This document shows positions 1 through 7,301 of a stretch of DNA of 64,000 nucleotides, piece after piece. Below the pieces are notes generated by a model that saw only the letters and a list, made by a program, of their open reading frames with translations, searched no databases and had not been told where the DNA came from. How positions within the stretch are numbered: position 1 is the first letter of the stretch; the number at the start of each line of letters is the position of its first letter. The DNA is taken from positions 620,001 to 684,000 of the forward strand of contig NZ_CDWI01000011.1 in the NCBI RefSeq assembly GCF_001049495.1, in the 5' to 3' direction. The position numbers were made by a program, and so were the translations under genes. The DNA is from Microbacterium sp. 3J1 (lineage in GTDB: Bacteria; Actinomycetota; Actinomycetes; Actinomycetales; Microbacteriaceae).

Positions 1-221
1 TGCGACACTGTGCCCTGCGAAAGCCCCACGGGCTCGGTCAGATCGCAAATGCACGCCTCACCGCCAGCCCCGGCGGCGATGAGAGACAGGAGCCTCACCC
101 GCGTTGGATCGCCGAGCGCCTTGAACACGCGTGCAACCCGCTCGGCATCCGCGACGGTCATGGAGGGGGTGATTGGCGGGACGCAGCAGCTGGTCGATTC
201 GATTGTCGTTGGCAAGCTCAC
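1..221 (-). CDS. arsR: ArsR-family arsenite-responsive repressor, partial (3' end outside window)
   Basis: The minus strand from GTG at 221 encodes a winged-helix ArsR/SmtB repressor that runs off the left edge. Visible are an N-terminal Cys pair (about residues 12-13), the segment FKALGDPTRVRLLSLI, then EACICDL and the beginning of the recognition helix (LSQGTVS). An adjacent N-terminal Cys pair plus Cys in the CxCDL motif matches the As(III)-binding arrangement I know from Corynebacterium ArsR proteins. ATG at 161 is an alternative start, but it would drop the Cys pair, so I favour GTG 221. It is divergent from the ArsO-like gene and probably controls the shared intergenic promoter region. 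Function is inferred from family and context. Confidence 0.85.
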   Translation of the reverse strand, partial: MSLPTTIESTSCCVPPITPSMTVADAERVARVFKALGDPTRVRLLSLIAAGAGGEACICDLTEPVGLSQGTVS

Positions 222-304
222 GGGACTAGTCTGGCACGTATTGACAATCTTCGATAGATAGACGACAGTCTTCATATTGAAGTTTTTCGATTTGAGGAGA
301 TGTG
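222..304. promoter_or_regulatory. Divergent arsR / arsO control region with two dyads
   Basis: This 83-bp AT-richer gap separates two divergent starts. It holds a dyad ATCT-TCGAT-AGAT at 247-259 and a second, CTTCA-TAT-TGAAG, at 270-282. A possible rightward promoter is TTCGAT (250-255), 17 bp, CATATT (273-278), so both dyads would overlap the promoter. ArsR operators typically sit there. A ribosome site GAGGAGA (294-300) precedes ATG 305. Promoter and operator roles are inference. Confidence 0.5.
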
Positions 305-1606
305 ATGTCTGAGCTTCCTGTCGTCGTCATCGGAGCAGGGCCGCAGGGCCTCGCCGCAGCGGCACACCTGGTCGAACGGGACGAGAATGTCCTCGTCGTC
401 GAGCGCGGGCACGGCCCAGCAGCTGCAGTCTCCGAGTGGGGACACGTGCGCTTGTTCTCGGCGTGGCCAGAACTCACGGACGCCGCGGCGCGCCGCCTGC
501 TCGAGCCCACGGGGTGGAACGCACCCGCCTCGGGGTATCCGACCGGCGCGCAGTGGGTCAGCGACTACCTGACGCCACTCGCGGATGTCCTGGGCGAGCG
601 GATCCGCTACGCGACGACCGTCACCGGAGTCGCCCGCCAGGGCCGCGACAAAGTCGTCGACGCAGGCCGCCGGAGCCAGCCGTTCGTCGTCCACACCGTC
701 GATGCCGCGGGCAACGAATCCCGCCTCCTCGCCCGCGCGGTCATCGATGCCAGCGGCACCTGGGGCCTCCCGAATCCCGCTGGGGCGGATGGGTTCCCAG
801 CCCTCGGCGAAGCCGCGGCGTCCGATCTGATCTCGTACCGCATCCCATCCGATGTGTCGGACCTCGCCGGTTCGCACGTCGTGGTGGTCGGGGCGGGGCA
901 CTCAGCCACGCATGCCGTGCTGCGTCTGAGTGAGTTGGCCCGCCGGTCGCCGGGAACGCGCGTGACCTGGCTGCTGCGCCGAGGGAGTGCCGCCAACGTC
1001 TTCGGCGGCGGAGTCGGGGACGAGCTGCCGGAGCGCGCCGCGCTCGGCTCTCGCGCCCGCAAGGTGATCGACGAGGGGATCGTCGACCTGGTGACAGGCT
1101 TCCGTGTCGCCGAGTTCCAGCACGGAGTCGATGGTCTGACACTCGTCGCCGAAGATGGGCGCGAGGTGACGAATGTCGGGCGAGTATTCGCACTCACGGG
1201 CTTCCGCCCTGACACCGGGATGCTGCGAGAGCTCAGGATCGACCTCGATCCCACTCTCGAGGCGGTCGCAGGTATCGCTTCCGAGATCGACCCGAACATC
1301 CACTCCTGCGGATCGGTGTCGGCGACGGGAGCGAAAGAACTGGCGCAGCCGGAGCAAGGGTTCTTCATCGTCGGAGTGAAGTCCTACGGGCGAGCCCCAA
1401 CGTTCCTGGCGTTGACTGGTTTCGAGCAGGTCCGTAGCGTCGCAGCGCACCTCGCTGGCGACCACGAGGCGGCCGCACGCAACGAACTCTCTCTCCCCGA
1501 CACCGGTGTGTGCGGTGGATCCGGTGACTTCGATGACAACGCGGGCAGCTGCTGTGCTGCTCCCGCAACCATCCAGATCGGTGCGCGGCCTGTCGCTGTC
1601 GGCTGA
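305..1606 (+). CDS. arsO: ArsO-like FAD/NAD(P)H-dependent flavoprotein monooxygenase
   Basis: A 433-residue two-dinucleotide-binding-domain flavoprotein. The N-terminus has the FAD motif GAGPQGLAAAAHL, and a second Rossmann motif GAGHSATHAVLRL near residue 197 should bind NAD(P)H. This layout fits flavin-containing monooxygenase/ArsO proteins found in actinobacterial ars clusters, whose exact substrate is not settled. The C-terminus is Cys-rich (GVCGG and SCCAAP), which could bind thiol-reactive metalloids. ATG 305 is preferred over GTG 302 because GAGGAGA ends 4 bases upstream of it. It is divergent from arsR and convergent with arsC3, with a hairpin terminator between them. The family call is firm; the role in arsenic metabolism is inferred from location. 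Confidence 0.75.
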   Translation: MSELPVVVIGAGPQGLAAAAHLVERDENVLVVERGHGPAAAVSEWGHVRLFSAWPELTDAAARRLLEPTGWNAPASGYPTGAQWVSDYLTPLADVLGERIRYATTVTGVARQGRDKVVDAGRRSQPFVVHTVDAAGNESRLLARAVIDASGTWGLPNPAGADGFPALGEAAASDLISYRIPSDVSDLAGSHVVVVGAGHSATHAVLRLSELARRSPGTRVTWLLRRGSAANVFGGGVGDELPERAALGSRARKVIDEGIVDLVTGFRVAEFQHGVDGLTLVAEDGREVTNVGRVFALTGFRPDTGMLRELRIDLDPTLEAVAGIASEIDPNIHSCGSVSATGAKELAQPEQGFFIVGVKSYGRAPTFLALTGFEQVRSVAAHLAGDHEAAARNELSLPDTGVCGGSGDFDDNAGSCCAAPATIQIGARPVAVG

Positions 1607-1618
1607 TTGCAACTCATG

Positions 1619-1651
1619 AGGGGTGGGGCTCCCGAACCGAGCCCCACCTCT
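1619..1651. terminator. Bidirectional hairpin between arsO and arsC3
   Basis: A 12-bp stem (1620-1631 with 1639-1650, one G-T pair) closes a 7-base loop between two convergent genes. The stem is very GC-rich and there is no clear T-run, as is common in actinobacterial terminators. Confidence 0.75.
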
Positions 1652-1657
1652 CAGCAC

Positions 1658-2059
1658 TTAGCTGACGAGCCGAGCCGCCAAACCACGCACTTTCGCGTCG
1701 ATGGCGTCGCGGAGCTCGCGCACCCCGTCGGCCTCCCCGTTCGAGGGATCCGGGAATGACCACTCGACCAGCTCTCCGCGCACCGTGCCCGGCAGCGGGA
1801 GGCCCGGCTTCATCAGGACCACGACATCGGCCGCGTCGAGGTCTTCCGCTGTCACTGCCCGGGGCGTGGCCGCTGCCGTGTCGATTCCGAGTTCGTGCAG
1901 CGATGTCGCGACGGCCGGGTTGATCGTCTCGGCTGGCGTGATTCCCGCACTCGTCGCGACAAGTCGCGCATCGCCGATGTGTGTCAGGAGATGGGCGCCG
2001 AGCTGGGAGCGCCCCGCATTGTGCTTGCATATGAACAGAACCGTCTTGGGGTGGGTCAT
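1658..2059 (-). CDS. arsC3: ArsC3-type low-molecular-weight-phosphatase-like arsenate reductase lacking the distal cysteines
   Basis: A 133-residue protein of the LMW-phosphatase/arsenate reductase fold. The phosphate/arsenate-binding CX5R loop is intact (CKHNAGRS, C11-R17). Where the two downstream genes have MGCGDxCP, this one reads VVVLMKPGLPLPG, so the two resolving cysteines of thioredoxin-coupled reductases are absent. I recall the same feature reported for ArsC3 of Microbacterium sp. A33, also divergent from an arsT-arsX operon. It may use mycothiol/mycoredoxin or another thiol, or be catalytically weak. It is divergent from arsT and shares a 126-bp control region with it. Confidence 0.85.
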   Translation of the reverse strand: MTHPKTVLFICKHNAGRSQLGAHLLTHIGDARLVATSAGITPAETINPAVATSLHELGIDTAAATPRAVTAEDLDAADVVVLMKPGLPLPGTVRGELVEWSFPDPSNGEADGVRELRDAIDAKVRGLAARLVS

Positions 2060-2185
2060 CTGTGGTCCTCTGGTCTCTTGACTGTCTCGAATGCTCCACC
2101 TGCATGATCTGTTCGCCAGGTGAAGAGCAAGTGAACTCCGTTAGCAACAGTTGCATTCGGTATCGACGGATGTCAATATAGACAC
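2060..2185. promoter_or_regulatory. Divergent arsC3 / arsT promoter region, leaderless arsT promoter
   Basis: Rightward, TTGCAT (2151-2156), a 17-bp spacer and CAATAT (2174-2179) form a sigma-A-like promoter whose start would fall at or next to the A of the arsT ATG (2186), giving a leaderless mRNA. The dyad TGTC-AATATA-GACA (2171-2184) covers the -10 and is a natural operator for ArsRC2. I see no Shine-Dalgarno before ATG 2186, consistent with a leaderless transcript. Operator assignment is inference. Confidence 0.55.
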
Positions 2186-3163
2186 ATGTCGATTCAAGAG
2201 GTTGAGCTGGTCATCATCGGGTCCGGGCCTGCGGGCTACACCGCCGCGGTCTACGCCGCGCGTGCAGGCCTTGCCCCCGTGGTCCTCGCCGGTTCCGTGA
2301 CCGCGGGCGGGGCGCTGATGACCACGACCGAGGTCGAGAACTTCCCCGGTTTCGTCAACGGCGTGCAGGGACCCGAACTGATGGAGTCGATGCGCGCTCA
2401 GGCCGAGCGCTTCGGTTCCCGCATCCTCCTCGACGACGCCATCCGGGTCGACCTCGACGGGCCTATCAAGACGGTCGAGACCGGCGCTGGGGAGACCTTC
2501 CTCGCCCGCGCCGTCATCCTCACCATGGGCTCCGCCTATCGCAAACTCGGCCTGCCGGACGAGGATCGACTCACCGGTCACGGCGTCTCCTGGTGCGCCA
2601 CCTGTGACGGCTTCTTCTTCCGTGACCAGGAGATCATCGTCGTCGGCGGCGGAGACTCCGCGATGGAGGAGGCTCTGTTCCTCACCCGCTTCGCCTCGAA
2701 GGTGACCGTCGTGCACCGCCGGGAAGAGTTCCGGGCGTCGAAGATCAGGGCACAGCGGGTGCTCGACCATCCCAAGATCGAGGTCGCTTGGAACAGCGAG
2801 GTGTCCGGGCTCGTGGGCGCCGAGAAGGTCGAGGCCGTCACGCTACGCGACACCGTCACAGGCGTAGAGCGACAGCTCTCGGCCACCGGAATCTTCGTCG
2901 CCATCGGCCATGACCCGCGGTCCGAGATCGTCACCGGCCTCGTCGACACGGATGCCGACGGCTACGTGCTCGTGGAGCACCCCTCCACCCGCACGAACCT
3001 CGCGGGAGTCTTCGCCGCCGGCGACCTCGTCGACCACACCTACCGCCAGGCGATCACCGCCGCAGGCACCGGATGCGCCGCAGCACAAGACGCCCAGCAC
3101 TACCTCGCTGCCCTTGACGAGTCCGTACCAGTACCGACCGAGACCGAGGAGGTCTTCGCATGA
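2186..3163 (+). CDS. arsT: Thioredoxin reductase of the ars operon (ArsT)
   Basis: A 325-residue thioredoxin reductase (TrxB family) that passes NADPH electrons to thioredoxin. It has the FAD motif [16 protein letters not shown] near the N-terminus, the redox-active CATC (about residues 137-140), an NADPH-binding [10 protein letters not shown], and the C-terminal FAD-contact segment [14 protein letters not shown]. It is the first gene of a tight operon and overlaps arsX by 4 bp (ATGA). The location implies it powers the arsenate reductases through the adjacent thioredoxin. It is full length with no defect visible. Confidence 0.95.
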   Translation: MSIQEVELVIIGSGPAGYTAAVYAARAGLAPVVLAGSVTAGGALMTTTEVENFPGFVNGVQGPELMESMRAQAERFGSRILLDDAIRVDLDGPIKTVETGAGETFLARAVILTMGSAYRKLGLPDEDRLTGHGVSWCATCDGFFFRDQEIIVVGGGDSAMEEALFLTRFASKVTVVHRREEFRASKIRAQRVLDHPKIEVAWNSEVSGLVGAEKVEAVTLRDTVTGVERQLSATGIFVAIGHDPRSEIVTGLVDTDADGYVLVEHPSTRTNLAGVFAAGDLVDHTYRQAITAAGTGCAAAQDAQHYLAALDESVPVPTETEEVFA

Positions 3164-3486
3164 GCGCGCCCATCACCGTCACCGATGCCACCTTCCAGGC
3201 CGAGGTCATCGACTCCGAGATCCGCGTCGTCGTCGACATCTGGGCAACCTGGTGCGGGCCGTGCAAGCAGGTCGCACCCCTCTTGGATCAGCTCGCCGCC
3301 GAGTACGACGGCCGTGTGAAGATCGTCAAGCTCGACGCCGACCAGAGCCCTGAGACTGTGACGGCAGTCGGTGTCACGTCCATTCCCACCCTCGGGTTCT
3401 ACATGGGAGGCACGCGGGTCGACACACTCATCGGCGCCCACCCGAAGCCCATCATCGCCACGAAGATGGAGGCTCTCCTCGCATGA
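3160..3486 (+). CDS. arsX: Thioredoxin of the ars operon (ArsX)
   Basis: A 108-residue single-domain thioredoxin. The active site is WCGPCKQ (C32 and C35), with the cis-proline segment TSIPTLGFY after it. It should be reduced by ArsT and in turn reduce the disulfide formed in ArsC1/ArsRC2 during arsenate reduction. It is coupled on both sides by ATGA overlaps (arsT at 3160-3163, acr3 at 3483-3486), so the redox pair and the exporter are made together. The role in arsenic is inferred from the operon; the fold is certain. Confidence 0.95.
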   Translation: MSAPITVTDATFQAEVIDSEIRVVVDIWATWCGPCKQVAPLLDQLAAEYDGRVKIVKLDADQSPETVTAVGVTSIPTLGFYMGGTRVDTLIGAHPKPIIATKMEALLA

Positions 3487-4577
3487 GCACCGCCACCGCA
3501 CCCGCCACCGTCCCGACCACCACGCGCCGTCTGTCGACCCTCGACCGCTGGTTGCCGCTCTGGATCGGTCTCGCCATGGTCGGCGGCATCGTCATCGGTC
3601 GCTTCATCCCCGGCGTCTCCGGTCTCCTGGCCGATCTTGAGGTCGGTGGAATCTCGATTCCCATCGCCCTCGGCTTGCTGGTGATGATGTACCCGGTTCT
3701 CGCCAAGGTCCGCTACGACAAAGTCGCCGCGGTCACCGGAGACAAGAAGCTCCTCATCTCCTCCCTGGTGCTCAACTGGCTCATCGGTCCGGCGCTCATG
3801 TTCGTTCTCGCTTGGACGCTCCTCCCGGACCTGCCCGAGTATCGCACCGGGCTCATCATCGTCGGCCTCGCCCGCTGCATCGCCATGGTCGTCATCTGGA
3901 ACGACCTCGCCTGTGGCGACCGCGAAGCCGCGGCAGTGCTCGTCGCCATCAACTCGGTACTCCAGGTCATCGCCTTCTCGCTGCTCGGCTGGTTCTACCT
4001 GACGGTTCTGCCCGACTGGCTCGGCCTCGACTCCCAAGGCCTCGAGATCTCGGTCTGGCAGATCGCGCTGAACGTGCTGATCTTCCTCGGCATTCCCCTC
4101 GTCGCCGGATTCGCTTCCCGCTTCATCGGGGAGCGGACGAAGGGACGCGACTGGTACGAAGACCGCTTCCTCCCGAAGATCGGCCCCTGGGCCCTCTACG
4201 GTCTCCTCTTCACCATCGTGCTGTTGTTCGCGCTCCAGGGCGAACAGGTCACGAGCCGCCCCTGGGACGTCGCTCGCATCGCCCTCCCATTGCTGGCGTA
4301 TTTCGGGATCATGTGGTTTATCGGCCTCTTCACCGGCAAGGCACTGGGGCTCGGATACGCACGCTCGTCGACGCTGGCGTTCACGGCGGCCGGCAACAAC
4401 TTCGAACTCGCCATCGCCGTCGCCATCGGCACCTTCGGCGCCACATCCGGCCAGGCCCTCGCCGGAGTCGTCGGCCCGCTCATCGAAGTACCGGTTCTCG
4501 TCGGACTCGTCTATGTCTCTCTCTGGGCAGCCCGGCGCTGGTTCCACACCGATCCATTCACCGCTGAAAGGATGTAG
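3483..4577 (+). CDS. acr3: Acr3 arsenite efflux permease
   Basis: A 364-residue, roughly ten-helix membrane protein of the ACR3 branch of the BART/BASS superfamily. Diagnostic segments are MMYPVLAKVRYDK in the second helix region, the Cys-containing GLARCIAMVVIWNDLACGD, and AAGNNFELAIAVAIGTFG near the C-terminal half. The cysteine in LARC corresponds to the one known to be essential in Acr3 proteins. It extrudes As(III) produced by the reductases. It overlaps arsX by 4 bp and is followed 2 bp later by arsRC2. Confidence 0.95.
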   Translation: MSTATAPATVPTTTRRLSTLDRWLPLWIGLAMVGGIVIGRFIPGVSGLLADLEVGGISIPIALGLLVMMYPVLAKVRYDKVAAVTGDKKLLISSLVLNWLIGPALMFVLAWTLLPDLPEYRTGLIIVGLARCIAMVVIWNDLACGDREAAAVLVAINSVLQVIAFSLLGWFYLTVLPDWLGLDSQGLEISVWQIALNVLIFLGIPLVAGFASRFIGERTKGRDWYEDRFLPKIGPWALYGLLFTIVLLFALQGEQVTSRPWDVARIALPLLAYFGIMWFIGLFTGKALGLGYARSSTLAFTAAGNNFELAIAVAIGTFGATSGQALAGVVGPLIEVPVLVGLVYVSLWAARRWFHTDPFTAERM

Positions 4578-4579
4578 AC

Positions 4580-5572
4580 ATGAACGCCGTGCTGACCACC
4601 CAGGGCGACACCTGCAGTCCCGTCGCCAGCCACGCAATCGGCGTCGATGTGGCAACCTCGGTCGCCTCCACTCTGAAGGCGCTGTCGGATCCGCTCCGTC
4701 TTCGGATGCTGTCTGCCATCGCATCCGACCCTCGAGGGGAGTCGTGCGTCTGTGATCTCGCCGAGCTCGCCGAGGTCTCCCAGCCGACGGTCTCTCACCA
4801 TCTGAAGGTGCTCAAGGACGTCGAGGTCCTCACCTCGGAGCGGCGTGGAACCTGGGTCTGGTATCGAATCAACCCGAACCGGCGAAGCGCCGTCACGGCC
4901 CTGCTGGAATCCTTCGCGCCCGCGACGCTCGCACCATGGAGTGTCTCTGACGGCCGCGATGAACCACGCCCCGACTTCGACGCCCGGGTGACCCATCTCG
5001 CGGATGAACTCGCAGCAGAAGTCCCCGAACTCGACCCCAACGTCGTGCTCACCATCGTCCGCGAGTCCTACACCGCCCTCGCCCGCACCGCGAGAGTCAC
5101 CTCAGCACTCGTGCCACTGACCGAACGCTTCGCACGTCAGCGACTCACCGACCTCACACGCGACCGCGACTCCGCTGTGCCCCAAGTTCTCTTCGTCTGC
5201 GTTGCCAACGCTGGACGTTCGCAGCTCGCCGCCGCGCTCGTCAATAATCTGGCGGCCGGCAAGGTCGTGGCTCGCTCGGCAGGATCCGCCCCCGCCAACG
5301 TCATCCACCCTCACGTCCGGTCGATTCTCGCCGAGATCGAAGGTGACGCTGCCGTCGAGCGCTTTCCGAAGCCGCTCACCGATGATGCCGTCCGCGCGGC
5401 AGACGTCGTCATCACGATGGGATGCGGAGACGTTTGCCCGATCATCCCCGGGGTCCGCTACGACGACTGGGCAGTCGGCGACCCCGCCCTCGCCTCACGC
5501 GAAGGTGTCGAAGCCATCCGCGACGACATCGCCGGCCGCGTGCGCGCGCTCGTCGACGACCTTCTTCCTTGA
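4580..5572 (+). CDS. arsRC2: ArsR-ArsC fusion: repressor domain joined to arsenate reductase domain (ArsRC2)
   Basis: A 330-residue fusion. Residues about 20-115 are an ArsR winged helix (ALSDPLRLRMLSAIA, ESCVCDL, recognition helix VSQPTVSHHLKVL). A helical linker follows (about 130-190). Residues about 200-330 are a thioredoxin-coupled arsenate reductase with CVANAGRS (Cys about 207) and the distal pair in MGCGDVCP (about 282 and 286). All three catalytic cysteines are kept. Such a fusion in the same gene order was reported, as I recall, in Microbacterium sp. A33, where it represses the operon. The start ATG 4580 has GAAAGGA upstream, 2 bp after acr3. Confidence 0.9.
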   Translation: MNAVLTTQGDTCSPVASHAIGVDVATSVASTLKALSDPLRLRMLSAIASDPRGESCVCDLAELAEVSQPTVSHHLKVLKDVEVLTSERRGTWVWYRINPNRRSAVTALLESFAPATLAPWSVSDGRDEPRPDFDARVTHLADELAAEVPELDPNVVLTIVRESYTALARTARVTSALVPLTERFARQRLTDLTRDRDSAVPQVLFVCVANAGRSQLAAALVNNLAAGKVVARSAGSAPANVIHPHVRSILAEIEGDAAVERFPKPLTDDAVRAADVVITMGCGDVCPIIPGVRYDDWAVGDPALASREGVEAIRDDIAGRVRALVDDLLP

Positions 5573-5597
5573 CCACCACCTCTCACCAGGAGCAACC

Positions 5598-6005
5598 ATG
5601 ACTGACACGACCACCAAGCCCTCCGTCCTCTTCGTCTGCGTGCACAATGCCGGACGCTCGCAGATGGCCGCCGGCTTCCTCCGCGACATCGCCGGCGACC
5701 GCATCGAGGTGCGCTCCGCCGGCTCCATGCCCGCCGACCAGATCAACCCGACCGCCGTCGCAGCGATGAATGAGCTCGGGATCGACATCACCGCCGAGCA
5801 GCCCAAGATCCTGACCACCGAGGCCGTGCAGGCATCAGACGTCGTCATCACGATGGGATGCGGCGACGCTTGCCCGTTCTTCCCGGGCAAGCGCTACGAG
5901 GACTGGAAGCTCGACGACCCGGCCGGCCAGGGAATCGACGCGGTGCGTCCCATTCGTGACGACATCAAGGCGCGAATCGAGCAGCTGGTGAGCGAACTCG
6001 TCTGA
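5598..6005 (+). CDS. arsC1: Thioredoxin-coupled arsenate reductase ArsC1
   Basis: A 135-residue LMW-phosphatase-type arsenate reductase. C14 and R20 form the CX5R loop (CVHNAGRS), and C88 and C92 in MGCGDACP are the resolving cysteines. The tail FFPGKRYEDW is typical of the family. AGGAG at 5588-5592 precedes ATG 5598. It closes the operon and is the canonical partner for ArsX/ArsT. It reduces As(V) to As(III) for export by Acr3. Confidence 0.93.
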   Translation: MTDTTTKPSVLFVCVHNAGRSQMAAGFLRDIAGDRIEVRSAGSMPADQINPTAVAAMNELGIDITAEQPKILTTEAVQASDVVITMGCGDACPFFPGKRYEDWKLDDPAGQGIDAVRPIRDDIKARIEQLVSELV

Positions 6006-6132
6006 CGGCACAGTAGTCCTGCCGTTTCGTCGATCCCTCTATCCGAGCTTTCGGCGGGAATTGAGCAAGCGCACTTGAAGCGGAGCGTGGGGTGATGGGC
6101 TCTTCGTCAACGAGCACGACGAGCGCACCAGC

Positions 6133-6179
6133 TTGGTTAATGGTCACCGTTCGATGTATAGTCATTGAATGCTGACCAT
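6133..6179. promoter_or_regulatory. Leaderless promoter and operator of the CmtR-type regulator
   Basis: TTGGTT (6133-6138), 18 bp, then TATAGT (6157-6162) lie just ahead of ATG 6169, so transcription probably starts at the initiation codon. A 20-bp near-palindrome (6150-6169, arms TTCGATG and CATTGAA, 6 of 7 matched) covers the -10, and an outer inverted repeat ATGGTCA (6140-6146) / TGACCAT (6173-6179) brackets it. Both are good operator candidates for autoregulation. Confidence 0.6.
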
Positions 6180-6528
6180 TGCTTCACGTCTCGATGTGAT
6201 GAACCGCCTGGGCCGCGCTATGGCCGACCCCACTCGTTCTCGCATCCTCATGTCCCTGCTCGACGAGCCCAGTTATCCGGCGGTGCTGTCGCGAGAACTC
6301 GAGTTGTCGCGGTCGAACGTGTCGAACCACCTGACGTGCCTCCGCGACTGCGGCATCGTGGTCGCGGAACCCGAAGGTCGTCAGACGCGGTATGAAATCT
6401 CTGATCCTCATCTCGCGGCGGCCCTCAAGGCGTTGGTTGACGCGACTTTGGCCGTTGATGCCAACGCGGAGTGTCTCAACGCATCCTGTGAAGTCCCGGG
6501 TTGCTGCGCGCCGGGGGCAGACGCGTGA
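6169..6528 (+). CDS. cmtR: CmtR-type Cd(II)/Pb(II)-sensing ArsR/SmtB repressor
   Basis: A 119-residue winged-helix repressor. The opening MLTIASRLDVMNRLGRAMAD and the helix LSRSNVSNHLTCLRDCG align with mycobacterial CmtR. The three cysteines that bind Cd/Pb in CmtR (57, 61 and 102) fall at exactly the same numbers here: C57 and C61 in TCLRDC and C102 in NAEC. An extra Cys-rich tail follows (C107, C112, C113). It overlaps the next gene by 4 bp (GTGA), so sensor and exporter are co-expressed. Metal identity is inferred from ligand conservation. Confidence 0.9.
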   Translation: MLTIASRLDVMNRLGRAMADPTRSRILMSLLDEPSYPAVLSRELELSRSNVSNHLTCLRDCGIVVAEPEGRQTRYEISDPHLAAALKALVDATLAVDANAECLNASCEVPGCCAPGADA

Positions 6529-7181
6529 GCGCTCCGTTGACGGCGGCTCGGCGGTCAACGCTTCATCGTCGCGTGCGCTTCATTGTTGCATTCACGATCT
6601 CGTACAACGTGATTGAAGCGATAGTTGCGATCTGGGCCGGCGCCCTCGCCTCATCCGCCGCGCTCATCGGTTTCGGTCTTGATTCGGTCGTCGAAGTTCT
6701 CTCAGCAGCCGCAATTGCCTGGCAATTCACGCGGAAGGATCCAGAGCGCTGGGAGAAAGTCACCGTCCGTGCAATCGGTCTGGCGTTCTTCGCCCTTGCC
6801 GCATATGTCACGGTCGACGCGGTGATGAGTTTGATCGGTCGGGAGGGACCGGAGCACAGCCCGCTGGGGTTGGGGATCACCGCACTCAGTCTCGTCATCA
6901 TGCCACTCCTTGCATGGTTCGAAGTCCGCACAGGGCGCGAGCTCGACTCGAAGAGCGTCATGGCCGACGCCAAACAGCTCATCCTGTGCATCTACCTTTC
7001 CGGTGCGGTGTTCATTGGCCTCATCCTGAACACATTGTTCGGCTGGTGGTGGGCCGACTCTGTAGCGGCGCTAGTTGTCGCGTTCCTGGCGGTGCGTGAG
7101 GGGATCGAAGCGTGGCGAGGAGACGTGGAGTCCCCGTTCGAAGTTCTTGAGGATCTCGAAGGCGAGACGGAAGAGAGGTAG
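6525..7181 (+). CDS. Small cation diffusion facilitator-like metal exporter
   Basis: A 218-residue protein with about six transmembrane helices and no clear cytoplasmic C-terminal domain. The segment IGFGLDSVVEVLSAAAIAW resembles the metal-site helix of the CDF family, and SVMADAKQLILC is in the position of the second site helix. The C-terminus is acidic. The start is GTG 6525, overlapping the cmtR stop. Context with a Cd/Pb sensor suggests export of a soft divalent cation such as Cd or Pb. The family call is good; specificity is inferred. Confidence 0.8.
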   Translation: MSAPLTAARRSTLHRRVRFIVAFTISYNVIEAIVAIWAGALASSAALIGFGLDSVVEVLSAAAIAWQFTRKDPERWEKVTVRAIGLAFFALAAYVTVDAVMSLIGREGPEHSPLGLGITALSLVIMPLLAWFEVRTGRELDSKSVMADAKQLILCIYLSGAVFIGLILNTLFGWWWADSVAALVVAFLAVREGIEAWRGDVESPFEVLEDLEGETEER

Positions 7182-7301
7182 CGGCCGCTGCACTCCGGTG
7201 TGACCAGCCCTGCGTTCGAGGACGGAACCCTACCTCTGCCGAGACGTTTCGTGACGACGACTGGTGTTGGAGCCTCCCTGTCCATGTCGCCGCGTTCGTC
7301 G

